NCBI GenBank assembly: GCA_031267235.1
Contig: JAIRZM010000001.1
Span: 1 to 64,000, forward strand
Direction of reading: 5' to 3'
Length of the DNA stretch: 64,000 nt
Origin: Holosporaceae bacterium
GTDB taxonomy: Bacteria; Pseudomonadota; Alphaproteobacteria; UBA3830
Shown here: positions 19,719 to 28,824 of the stretch, piece by piece
Position numbering within the stretch: position 1 is the stretch's first letter
Layout: every line of letters begins with the position of its first letter
Notes under the pieces: model-generated
Told to the model about the DNA's origin: nothing
Seen by the model: only the letters and a program-made list of their open reading frames with translations
Databases searched by the model: none
Translations under genes and position numbers: made by a program

Positions 19719-21473
19719 ATGAAATTGATATTCGACTGGAGCAGTTCATTTTATGAAGAGAAAACAGCTTGGCGCGGCGATGAGGAGATGATTTCGCTGG
19801 AAATATCCCAAAAAGAAGGCAGTTTTGCATCGGCCAAAGTACTAATTGCATCCGGATGCACAGAAAAACTGCAACATAAAAAATATGCAAAAATAGGAGT
19901 TCGATGGGAGCCGACGGCGGAACCCAAACTGCTTTTTTCCGGTAGATTGATGGCCTTTCCTCTGGGATTTGGAAATTCCAGCGTTGAACTGGAACTGATC
20001 GCAGAACCGGATGATTATCAGCTTCAATTGAAGCAATTTTCCGATAAAAATGCGACGGAACATGGGAAAATCGACAGACATCTCTTAGAGAACCAGCAAA
20101 TTTTGTTCGACGATTTGTTTTTTTCGGAAAGGGATATGAGCAATCCAACAATTTTCCTGGAAGGAGGCGGCGATCTTTTCTATTGGGATATGAGGACTGG
20201 AAAATTGGCTCTCTCCAACATAAACCGCGGCGCCAGAAACATCGATGTGACTGGAGGAGAAATTTTGCAAGGCTCGTTGAAGGTAAGGCTAGCCCGAGAA
20301 CCCTATGGAAAAATAAATGTAAGCCTAGCCGTCAGCTGGATTCAACATGTGTCGGGAATTATTGACCTATACCCCATGATTGCGCAGAAATTCAGCGATG
20401 GCATAGTCAATTCATTTACCAACATAAAATCCAGCATAGAAAATGTCTTTAAGGTTTCGCGTAAAAATGGATATGCGCCGCTACGTTGTAGAATCAGAGA
20501 GATAAATCCCAACACAATGGGCATTCTGAAAGTTCATCCCCTGATATCTCCAAATTTTTACGTAAAAAAAGAAGCGGAATCCTCTTCCATAAAAGTAAAC
20601 TTCCAAAGATTTTATTTTGACGGAGAGTTGACGCTCAACTGGAATTATCGTCAGAAAAGAACAGAAATTGCTCGCATGTGCGTCCTAAACAAAAAATCTC
20701 CGGCGGGGCGGGAAAAAAATATTTTCCTGGGACTGAATGCGCTGCAGAATCCACGCCAATATCCGGCCTGGAATTATTTTACCTACTACGGCTACAGCGA
20801 TAAGATGATCCATAGTGGAAATATCTTCGAATGCCTAGAGGCCCATGTTTCTGGCCGAGAATTTGAAGAGAAAAAGTGGAAATGCATCCGCAGGATTCCG
20901 GATGCGCTGATGGACGACTCTCGCAGTTCATTTTTCGCCACCAATAGGGGGAAAAACGCTCTGCGGTATGCTCTCCAGAAGGCGGCGGCATTGATGAATT
21001 ATTCTTCCAGATATGTGGAAATAGACTTTTGCGCCGGCGCCAAAAACTTCATGTTTGCCACCGTCAATGATCAGGTCACCATCCGCGACGTAAGATTCTC
21101 CGGAGACGTCATTGGTGGAAAAATCATAAGAACACAATTCATGGGCAGCGCAGATCAAAAAATCATGAAAATTACCGTTGGATGCCGTGCCGATGGCTCC
21201 GAAGAAGATTATTTTGAGAAGATTAGCTCCCATGATTGGACCATCAATGAAGATGACAGTAAAGTTCAGCCGGGAGATATCGTCACCGCCATAGAGGTGA
21301 AAAATCCTCCGGAAGAACAGCTAGCACAGCTGGCGCAGCTGAATACGCGGGACGTTTCGGATTTAAAAAATGAACTGAAAAAGCGCGCCACCAGGATAAA
21401 AATCTCTCTCCATCCGCTGAATACAATGCGAGTGATTAGGCGAGAGATAAACCTTCCGGACATTCCTCTCTAA
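19719..21473 (+). CDS. Phage tail/baseplate-like protein (putative)
   Basis: 584-aa ORF; N-terminus 'MKLIFDWSSSFYEEKTAWRGDEEMISLEISQKEGSFASAKVLIASG'; co-oriented with the phage cluster. Confidence 0.5.
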   Translation: MKLIFDWSSSFYEEKTAWRGDEEMISLEISQKEGSFASAKVLIASGCTEKLQHKKYAKIGVRWEPTAEPKLLFSGRLMAFPLGFGNSSVELELIAEPDDYQLQLKQFSDKNATEHGKIDRHLLENQQILFDDLFFSERDMSNPTIFLEGGGDLFYWDMRTGKLALSNINRGARNIDVTGGEILQGSLKVRLAREPYGKINVSLAVSWIQHVSGIIDLYPMIAQKFSDGIVNSFTNIKSSIENVFKVSRKNGYAPLRCRIREINPNTMGILKVHPLISPNFYVKKEAESSSIKVNFQRFYFDGELTLNWNYRQKRTEIARMCVLNKKSPAGREKNIFLGLNALQNPRQYPAWNYFTYYGYSDKMIHSGNIFECLEAHVSGREFEEKKWKCIRRIPDALMDDSRSSFFATNRGKNALRYALQKAAALMNYSSRYVEIDFCAGAKNFMFATVNDQVTIRDVRFSGDVIGGKIIRTQFMGSADQKIMKITVGCRADGSEEDYFEKISSHDWTINEDDSKVQPGDIVTAIEVKNPPEEQLAQLAQLNTRDVSDLKNELKKRATRIKISLHPLNTMRVIRREINLPDIPL

Positions 21474-21646
21474 AGGACGATTAACCGAATGAATTTTTAT
21501 AATCAACCGCGGCAAAAACCGAAAAATAGATTTCAGGCAATTTTTTTATATAAAAAATATAATTTTTACTAAATATTAATATACATATAATATAATTTTG
21601 GGCAATTGCATATGGCTGTTTATATTAAAACTGAAAGGGATATATT

Positions 21647-22312
21647 ATGACAAACAAGAAAAATAAGGCCGCCGGAAGTCTGGGAGCATTAATTTGCGCT
21701 TCGACTGACGTTCGCGGAAGTTTCGGCAATTTTTGCCGTCTGGCGTTGTTGGCGACGCCATGTCTCGCGCTGGTGGGTCTATCTGAATTAGAATCCATGA
21801 CTAACTCGGGTTACAAGAATAACTCCGGTTATAGGGACACCTACGGTTACAAGGACGACTTCGATTACAAGGTTAACTCTGGTTATAAGACTAACTCCAC
21901 TTATAAGAATAATAATTACGCTGGCACTGGTACCAACTATGCTAAAAACAAGCGCAGTCGCAAAAAGGATATGGGCTACCGCGGAGCGGATGACTTCAAT
22001 TATTCCGGGACCAACAAACAGCATAGATCTGGAAAATCCAGTAGCAGCGCTGCGGCTGGGTACTACGGGAAAGACCCTGGCTACGGGAACGACTACGGCT
22101 ACGACTACTATCCCGGCAATGAAGACAGACTTACGGCACGGAGATTTAATGGACAGGGATTACAGCGCGGATATGTTGGCAACAACCGACAGCCGTCGGA
22201 AATAATGAACAACAGGTATAGATCCACTAAAAATGCCTCCACTGAGTCGAACAGCATGTTTTTGGACTATAACGAGTTGTTTGGCAAAGATAATCAAAAA
22301 CTGAAACGCTAG
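21647..22312 (+). CDS. Tyr/Gly/Asn-rich low-complexity repeat protein with hydrophobic N-terminal segment
   Basis: 'SGYKNNSGYRDTYGYKDDFDYKVNSGYKTNSTYKNNNY' hexapeptide repeats. Confidence 0.6.
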   Translation: MTNKKNKAAGSLGALICASTDVRGSFGNFCRLALLATPCLALVGLSELESMTNSGYKNNSGYRDTYGYKDDFDYKVNSGYKTNSTYKNNNYAGTGTNYAKNKRSRKKDMGYRGADDFNYSGTNKQHRSGKSSSSAAAGYYGKDPGYGNDYGYDYYPGNEDRLTARRFNGQGLQRGYVGNNRQPSEIMNNRYRSTKNASTESNSMFLDYNELFGKDNQKLKR

Positions 22313-22475
22313 TGAGCGAATCGGGAATCTCTCTGGAGGGTCTGCCCCCGGAACGGTTGCCACGCCTGCGACCGGCGACCTTCTGGAGATTGTACCGGGA
22401 GAGTGCAAGGCAACCGACAAAACTTTGACAATATAATATAATTGCATGATTTATTATCAAAAGGATAAGTAAATT

Positions 22476-22716
22476 ATGAAGAAAAATATTGAAAAAGTTG
22501 TTTTACTTGCAGGATTAACGGTGTGTTTCCCGCTGATAAATCAGAGCTAGGTGGGGATACTGGATCGGGATACAACGGACCATCCGAACAAAATATACTA
22601 CAGACTTTAAGACTTTGCGCAATGCTGAACAAAGAATATCGGATGACCTTAATTCTGAGAAAGATATAGCCAAAAAAGTGCTAGAAGACATCGACAGAAT
22701 CAATTCCTCGAAATAA
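22476..22716 (+). pseudogene. Decayed paralog of the 23180..23623 gene
   Basis: 'MKKNIEKVVLLAGLTVCFPLINQS*' stops at 22548-22550; intact paralog reads 'MKKNIKKVVLLAGLMVCFPLINQSSMGME'; downstream fragment 'KDIAKKVLEDIDRINSSK*'. Confidence 0.7.
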
Positions 22717-22741
22717 AAAGTATGGTTTCCGAGCGATGGAG

Positions 22742-22952
22742 TAATATCTATAACAAAGGTTTTTTTACGAAGCTTTAATTGAAGCTGAAGGAGTAATACC
22801 ATTTCCCATTTTGGATTATCCAAGCGGCCTCTGGAATGCGTTCTGTATCAGCCTCTACTAGACGGGCAATAGATAATTGATGATGGGAAATGGTATAATG
22901 TCTATAACAAAGGTTTTTTTTACGAAGCTTTAATTGAAGCTGAAGGAGTAAT
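22742..22952. repeat. 101-bp element with 14-bp inverted ends flanked by 56/57-bp direct repeats
   Basis: ATACCATTTCCCAT (22796-22809) and ATGGGAAATGGTAT (22883-22896) are perfect inverted repeats; flanks 'taatRtctataacaaaggttttttt(t)acgaagctttaattgaagctgaaggagtaat' are duplicated. Confidence 0.85.
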
Positions 22953-23179
22953 CTGAATTTTCAACAATTTCTAAAGAATCTATCTCCATTGCCTACATCC
23001 TCTTAAAAGGCCTGAAAATTCAGCGTTTTGCTCGAAAGGATTTCTATCTATATAGTGCAGTCCTCCAATAACCGAACCTTGGCAATATACAAAAAAAAGA
23101 AAGTTGTGAAAAAACAATTGACGGAACTTCAACTTTATAATACACATTGCATAGTTTTTATTATAAAGAAGAGAAAGTT

Positions 23180-23623
23180 ATGAAGAAAAATATTAAAAAA
23201 GTTGTTTTGCTTGCGGGGCTAATGGTGTGTTTCCCACTGATAAATCAGAGCTCGATGGGAATGGAAGAAGCTCGTGACCTTGTACACTTAATGGATGCAA
23301 CCGATAGAAGCAATTCTGACTTGCCTGCTGTCCTGAGAGACTTTAGGATCCTATCCACAATAGAACTTGCCGCCGCCGCGAAAGGGCCTGCAGGGAATGA
23401 CACACTGCTGGAAGTCCATAATAGCATCTGGAATATTGTGCGCGGACTAACAGATAACGGAATCCAACTTGCAATCATCCAGCGTGGACAAGACGAAGTT
23501 ATTGACGCGTTAAATCGTGAAAATCCTAGCTGCGTAATACGCGCGCTGAGAAAGAGGAACCAACAGGTTGAGTCGCTGTTTTATACGCTGGAACACCAGG
23601 GGAGACCAGCGGATAACAAATAA
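23180..23623 (+). CDS. Small secreted hypothetical protein
   Basis: 'MKKNIKKVVLLAGLMVCFPLINQSSMGMEE' signal peptide; 147 aa from this start. Confidence 0.65.
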   Translation: MKKNIKKVVLLAGLMVCFPLINQSSMGMEEARDLVHLMDATDRSNSDLPAVLRDFRILSTIELAAAAKGPAGNDTLLEVHNSIWNIVRGLTDNGIQLAIIQRGQDEVIDALNRENPSCVIRALRKRNQQVESLFYTLEHQGRPADNK

Positions 23624-23834
23624 CTGGTTCCTCGATGCAGAGCTTCGGGCTCCGAGTGGCATCAGCTTTTTGCTCTTTCTACGTGGCAGGTCACGGTGAA
23701 TATATCTTCAATGCGAGATTCAACCGCTTCCGGGCCAGGCGCTGATCAGAAATCAGACCAAGCCTTTGAGGAAGCGTAAAAAACAGAAACACCATAGAAG
23801 CGGGCGTGAATGTAACGGCCCAGATGGAACATGT

Positions 23835-24308
23835 CTAATACAAAAACACAAATAGTTCAGCTAGGTATTCCTGCAGGAAATCCTTCACACATCCATATTC
23901 ATAAGGCACATTTCCGTATCCTTTTTCGACAAGAAAGCATGCAATGAGAAAGTTACTCGGAGTCACCTTCTCTTTCTTAGTCATCATATTCTTTTCTATA
24001 TTGTTGAGAAGCATCTGCAGAAGGGACTTTCCGTCGCTTCCTCGAGCAAGCAACAAACCGGTCCCACAATCAAGTGCGCTGGAAATATTGGTCCTAGCAT
24101 AATCTCCCCAGGAACGGGACGCGATGCCGTCATTAAAAATATATGCGTTTAATATTATGGTTTTCTTCAGTACATCAACTGCCGCCATCTCCTTCATCTG
24201 GTCCGCCGTATTACTCTCCGGATTAATTTCCGTCTCCATCCCCTCGACACAACACAGCGACAGGATTCCGGCCGCCATAAAGAAACATTTAACCAGATTG
24301 TTTTTCAT
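23835..24308 (-). CDS. Secreted array protein (shared MKKNLVKCFFMAAGILSL leader)
   Basis: Leader 'MKKNLVKCFFMAAGILSLCCVEGM'; motif 'GKSLLQMLLNN'. Confidence 0.7.
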   Translation of the reverse strand: MKNNLVKCFFMAAGILSLCCVEGMETEINPESNTADQMKEMAAVDVLKKTIILNAYIFNDGIASRSWGDYARTNISSALDCGTGLLLARGSDGKSLLQMLLNNIEKNMMTKKEKVTPSNFLIACFLVEKGYGNVPYEYGCVKDFLQEYLAELFVFLY

Positions 24309-24407
24309 TTTTTGTCCTTATCAAATTTAAAATCGCATAAAATTTCTGTTCAAACTCTCCCGCGGCCTGAGCGCTGATCAGAAATCAGACCCAGGCGCTA
24401 GGGAACC

Positions 24408-25178
24408 TCAGCGTTTTCCGGCCGTTCGAAAGTTATAAAAAGACTTCTCAACTTTTGCGTAGGCCCGGTCATTTTTGGCGGCGACAGAATTGTCCCCACT
24501 GTCAAAGACTTTTGCGCTCAAACCCTCGTAAACCCAGTCAATATAATTCCGAGAACGCTCACCCAACTCCAGGTAAAAACGCGCAAACCAATTCCGCAAC
24601 ATTTCCTCAATACTGAGACCGTCGTTTTTATCCGTAATGTCAAAGCGAAAAAGCACATTTTCAAAAACATAATTAGCAACATCAACAGCAGCCGACATCT
24701 CGTCATCACTCAAATTCTTATCAGCGCCCAAAGAGGCTACTTTATCAAGCTGGAAAGACATCTGAGCTCTCACTTGTGCGACAGAGGCAGGGTTGAGACT
24801 GGAACAATCATACCAATACAAATAATCCGCAAGAGGCTTTTCCTGAACTAAATAACCATACGCAACGTAATTTAGAACAGAAGCGTACTCACTATTTCCG
24901 CCTTTGATCGCTAAAGTGGAATTAATCTTATCGCTCACACTTTTGTCGACGTTCCCATGAGCATCCATAGTCATACTCTTGTAGAGAGACGAAACGAGGG
25001 CGTCCTCACACGCAACCCTATACCTACTTCCTGGACCCTCAACAGCTAATTTGTCACAGGCTTGCAAATTACGTTCCAATTCATCAACAATCTGCGCCTG
25101 GGTCATCATCCCCTCGGCGCCGGATAGCGACAGGATTCCCGCCGCCATAAAGAAACATTTAACTAGATTTTTTTTCAT
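24408..25178 (-). CDS. Secreted array protein (shared leader)
   Basis: Start refined to the ATG at 25178; leader 'MKKNLVKCFFMAAGILSLSGAEGM'; motif 'GLSIEEMLRNWF'; body homologous to the 26619..27638 product. Confidence 0.75.
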   Translation of the reverse strand: MKKNLVKCFFMAAGILSLSGAEGMMTQAQIVDELERNLQACDKLAVEGPGSRYRVACEDALVSSLYKSMTMDAHGNVDKSVSDKINSTLAIKGGNSEYASVLNYVAYGYLVQEKPLADYLYWYDCSSLNPASVAQVRAQMSFQLDKVASLGADKNLSDDEMSAAVDVANYVFENVLFRFDITDKNDGLSIEEMLRNWFARFYLELGERSRNYIDWVYEGLSAKVFDSGDNSVAAKNDRAYAKVEKSFYNFRTAGKR

Positions 25179-25215
25179 TTTTTTCTCCATATTAAATAGG
25201 CGATACAAAACACTC

Positions 25216-25671
25216 TTACGAAATCTTCCCATGATAACCAACATCAGTTAGTAACCCATATTGGACCATCAACCCAAGCCACAAAGCATATTCTTGGTTA
25301 GTAGCAGGCGGTTTGTCAACACAACAGAGGCTAAAAGCTTTTCCCACATTCAAAAGAATACAAAGGTCATCGACAATACTCTTGCCATCATTCCGCTGAA
25401 GAAGCAACTCAATAATATGTGCACCGACGGTCTTATTTTCCTCAACCAATTCACAAAAACTGAAAGGCCTAGACAAGAAAGCAGCAACCATGCCAGGTAA
25501 ACCAGCAGCCCTATTGGCGGTCACAGAGTCAATCCATTTAGTAACATCGGCCAACCCGATTCGAACACCCACGGACATGTTATTATTCTCAGTATTGTTC
25601 ATCCCCTCGACACAACACAGCGACAGGATTCCCGCCGCCATAAAGAAGCATTTAACTAGGTTTTTTTTCAT
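25216..25671 (-). CDS. Secreted array protein (shared leader)
   Basis: Start refined to the ATG at 25671; leader 'MKKNLVKCFFMAAGILSLCCVEGM'; motif 'GKSIVDDLCILL'. Confidence 0.7.
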   Translation of the reverse strand: MKKNLVKCFFMAAGILSLCCVEGMNNTENNNMSVGVRIGLADVTKWIDSVTANRAAGLPGMVAAFLSRPFSFCELVEENKTVGAHIIELLLQRNDGKSIVDDLCILLNVGKAFSLCCVDKPPATNQEYALWLGLMVQYGLLTDVGYHGKIS

Positions 25672-25729
25672 TTTTTTCTCCATATTAAATCAAAAGCCGT
25701 ATAAACTTCAGTTCAAACCCTCCCGCGGG

Positions 25730-25960
25730 CTGAGTGCCGATCAGAAATCAGACCAAGCCTTTGAGGAAGCGTAAAAAACAGAAACACCATAGAAGCGGGC
25801 GTGAATGTAACGGCACAAACGGTAAATGTCAATGGGAAAAATATCAGTTTTGCAATTTTTTTTGCATTGCCAATAACATCATCGAAAAACAAGGAAAAAT
25901 CATGACAATTTTAAGCGGCATAAGATCGCTGTCGGAAACCTACGACCGCGACTTCCCCGC
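25730..25960 (+). pseudogene. Partial copy of the phage-gene 5' region found at 29752-29985
   Basis: 'ggcacaaacgg.aaatgtcaatggg.aaaatatcagttttgcaatttttttt...atgacaattttaag.ggcataag.tcgctgtcggaaacctacgaccgcg' occurs at both loci, then diverges. Confidence 0.85.
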
Positions 25961-26071
25961 TGGGGTAAGTTTTTTCCTCCAGGACATTAGTTCCCGCTCC
26001 GTCGTCATTGTCCAGCGCATCGGTCTACAGAGAAGAGAAGCACCAGGCAACGACGAAAAGAGAGGGGCTAG

Positions 26072-26638
26072 CTATATTATCCAAAAAAACGTCCGCCTCC
26101 GCACCGCAGCATAAGCAGCACCTATTTCGTTAGCGACGGCTTCATAATAGTCAAAAGGCATACTTTTGTGGATCAGTGTTTCAATAACGACGCTACGGAA
26201 CCAACTAAACAACTCGTCGCTCGGATCACAATTTAAAACTCGTTTAGTAGAACCGAAAATAATGCTTCCACCGTCGTCAAGTGTCTTCATCAAATCGAGA
26301 TCACCAGCTACATCACCACTGATACACAAAACTAAACGTCTTTTCGTCAGCTCCAGATCGCTTCCACCATTGATATCGAGATCGTCCCGAACCACTATGT
26401 CCCGATTCGCGATGAGGTCGAGCAAGTCTCGTTCCCACGTGAGCTCGAGAGCGCCAGCCAAGACAGAGAGAGCAGCGGCGCAGGGAATTTCGGCCATCTC
26501 ACTGACGTACGCGTCAAGGCGCTGATCATTCTCCGTAAGCCCAGCAGAGGCGCCGGGAAACGGGGTCATCCCGACCGCGCCGGACAGCGACAGGATTCCG
26601 GCCGCCATAAAGAAACATTTAACTAGGTTTTTTTTCAT
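26072..26638 (-). CDS. Secreted array protein (shared leader)
   Basis: 'MKKNLVKCFFMAAGILSLSGAVGM'; 188 aa. Confidence 0.7.
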   Translation of the reverse strand: MKKNLVKCFFMAAGILSLSGAVGMTPFPGASAGLTENDQRLDAYVSEMAEIPCAAALSVLAGALELTWERDLLDLIANRDIVVRDDLDINGGSDLELTKRRLVLCISGDVAGDLDLMKTLDDGGSIIFGSTKRVLNCDPSDELFSWFRSVVIETLIHKSMPFDYYEAVANEIGAAYAAVRRRTFFWII

Positions 26639-27638
26639 TTTTTCTCCTTATTGAATCAAAAATCGTATAAAATTTCTGTTCAGATCCTCCGGCGGCCTGG
26701 GAGCCGATCAGAGGCTCCACCGGGGCCTGGCAATAGGAGGCATCGGACCCCAGCTTTAACTCATTCGCGGGTGCATAATAGTCATTCGGAAGCATCGGAT
26801 CCAGCCGCAGCTTGTCCGCGGTTGCACAATAGTCAGCCGGAGGCATCGGACCCAGCGTTAACCGATCCGCGGGTGCATAATAATAGGCTTTCCCAAAAAC
26901 GCGGCGAATACCCCCAAAAACTTTACAATTATTGACGGCGACAACTGGAAGGTCTTTAGTCGAAGACCCCAGCAATCCTGAGTCATCGAAAAGATTGTAA
27001 ACAAAACCGCGAGAACGCTCACTCAACCCCTCGTAAACCGAAAGCCAATCCAACAACACGTCCGCAATACTACGACCCCAACTACTATCTGTAATATCAC
27101 AGAAATAAAGCGCATTATCAAATATATAAACAGCATCATTCAGAGTTTTGTACTCAGCGTCTTTACTCAGACCTTCAATGTAGCCCGAAGCGGCTACTTT
27201 ATCAAGCTGGTACAATAGCTGAGCTTTCCGTAGGGCGACAGAGTCAATTTTGCGATCGGAATAATTATACCAAGACAAATAATTCACAAGAGGCTTTTTG
27301 TTAACTAAATAACCATACACAACGTAATTTAGAACAGCAGCGAACTCACTGTTTTCCCCTTCGATCGCTAAAGTGGAATTAATCTCATCGCTCACACTCT
27401 GACCGTTGCTTCCAGGCGTAGTTGCACCTGCGTCAGGATTGCAGAGAGACAAAACGAGAGCGTTTTCATACTCAATCCAATACCTACTGCCTGGACCCTC
27501 AACAGCTAATTTGGCACAGTCGTGCAAATCACGTACCAATCCATCAACAATCTGCGCCTGGGTCAACATTCCAGCCGCTCCGGATAGAGACAGGATTCCT
27601 GCCGCCATAAAGAAGCATTTAACTAGGTTTTTTTTCAT
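26619..27638 (-). CDS. Secreted array protein (shared leader) with C-terminal repeat
   Basis: 'MKKNLVKCFFMAAGILSLSGAAGMLTQAQIVDGL'; motif 'GRSIADVLLDWL'; C-terminal ~16-aa degenerate repeats. Confidence 0.75.
   Translation of the reverse strand: MKKNLVKCFFMAAGILSLSGAAGMLTQAQIVDGLVRDLHDCAKLAVEGPGSRYWIEYENALVLSLCNPDAGATTPGSNGQSVSDEINSTLAIEGENSEFAAVLNYVVYGYLVNKKPLVNYLSWYNYSDRKIDSVALRKAQLLYQLDKVAASGYIEGLSKDAEYKTLNDAVYIFDNALYFCDITDSSWGRSIADVLLDWLSVYEGLSERSRGFVYNLFDDSGLLGSSTKDLPVVAVNNCKVFGGIRRVFGKAYYYAPADRLTLGPMPPADYCATADKLRLDPMLPNDYYAPANELKLGSDASYCQAPVEPLIGSQAAGGSEQKFYTIFDSIRRKNEKKPS
26735..26885. repeat. ~48-bp tandem repeat (about 3 copies) in the 3' part of the 26619..27638 gene
   Basis: Units 'gcatcggaccccagctttaactcattcgcgggtgcataatagtc', 'gcatcggatccagccgcagcttgtccgcggttgcacaatagtc', 'gcatcggacccagcgttaaccgatccgcgggtgcataataa'. 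Confidence 0.85.
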
Positions 27639-27842
27639 TTTTTTCTCCTTATATTAAATTAAAAACCATACAAAATTTCAGTTCAAGATCTCCCGCGGGC
27701 TGGGCGCAGATCCGAGATCAGACCCGGCTGCGGCAGGGGCCAGTCTCTGGTCGCAGAGACCGGACGTCGGTCGTCGAGCGCTCAGCTACAAAAAGTCTGA
27801 GCGGCCGGTGTTCTGGCGTCACGGCACCAGCCACTGTACCGG

Positions 27843-28700
27843 TTAGGTCCGCGACGCTCTCAAACGTTGGTTGCGTCGGGCGCGGACCGTGTACACTTTC
27901 ACTCGGAACGCTGTTTCCGCGCGGACGATGCGACCGAAAGCGGCCTCATTTCCCGCAACCTCGCTTTTGTAGCCGAAGCCATCTCCGTCGGACATGACGA
28001 TTTTAGACAGGAACACGTGGTCCGAGAAGGCAATAACATCGTCGATGTCGTTATCCGCAGCGTCGTTCGCAGCGTTATCACCGACTGCTGCGTCAACAGC
28101 GAGCGAATAACGGCTCGAGGCTTCAGCAAAAAAGCTCGCGAACCATTGTTCCAAGGATTGTCGGTCGACAGGCTTCGTCAGCGACGCCAGGGCCATTGGC
28201 GTCAAAAGTTTGCGTTTAAAGTTGCTCCGTGAAGCAGCCAAATCGTCAGATGTTGCAGTCGCATCGTTGCGCAGTTTAGTATGCTTAGCCAGCAACTCAG
28301 GAAATAGCTTTTTGACGTCAGTTATGTGTTGGTTCTGATAGCACGGCTTTAGAAAAGCGTCTTTGAATGTGTCACTAGGTTGTTCATATTCTAAAACATT
28401 TACGAAAACTCCATTAAGCGTGCTGGTGACGTCGGCGCCAGTCAAATCATGAGTCATCGAATCTGTCAACATCTGGCCGGCACCTCCCAGTACCCCATCT
28501 CTCACCGCGGACGCAACCTCATCACAAGCGAGAAAACGACGGAATTCCGCATCGTCCGTAGCAGCAGCGACATCCCGATAGAAGGCGCTATATCTGGTGA
28601 GCAATTCATTAACAGCCGCCGGGGCCATCATCCCCTCGGCGCCGGATAGCGACAGGATTCCCGCCGCCATAAAGAAACATTTAACTAGATTTTTTTTCAT
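27843..28700 (-). CDS. Secreted array protein (shared leader)
   Basis: 'MKKNLVKCFFMAAGILSLSGAEGM'; motif 'RQSLEQWFASFF'; body homologous to the 28825..29682 product. Confidence 0.75.
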   Translation of the reverse strand: MKKNLVKCFFMAAGILSLSGAEGMMAPAAVNELLTRYSAFYRDVAAATDDAEFRRFLACDEVASAVRDGVLGGAGQMLTDSMTHDLTGADVTSTLNGVFVNVLEYEQPSDTFKDAFLKPCYQNQHITDVKKLFPELLAKHTKLRNDATATSDDLAASRSNFKRKLLTPMALASLTKPVDRQSLEQWFASFFAEASSRYSLAVDAAVGDNAANDAADNDIDDVIAFSDHVFLSKIVMSDGDGFGYKSEVAGNEAAFGRIVRAETAFRVKVYTVRARRNQRLRASRT

Positions 28701-28824
28701 TTTTTTCTCCTTATTAAATTAAAAACCGTACAAAATGTCAGCTCAGATTCCTCGGCGGGCCGGGTGCGATCCAGCGATCAGACCCAGCCGGTAGGGGAAG
28801 CAAGGCAAACCACCCGGGAGCGGT

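Noticed and set aside
27743-27760. GTCTCTG-gtcg-CAGAGAC hairpin downstream of the 27843 gene
   Set aside because: Only a 7-bp stem without a T-run; could occur by chance in a GC-richer segment, so not called as a terminator.
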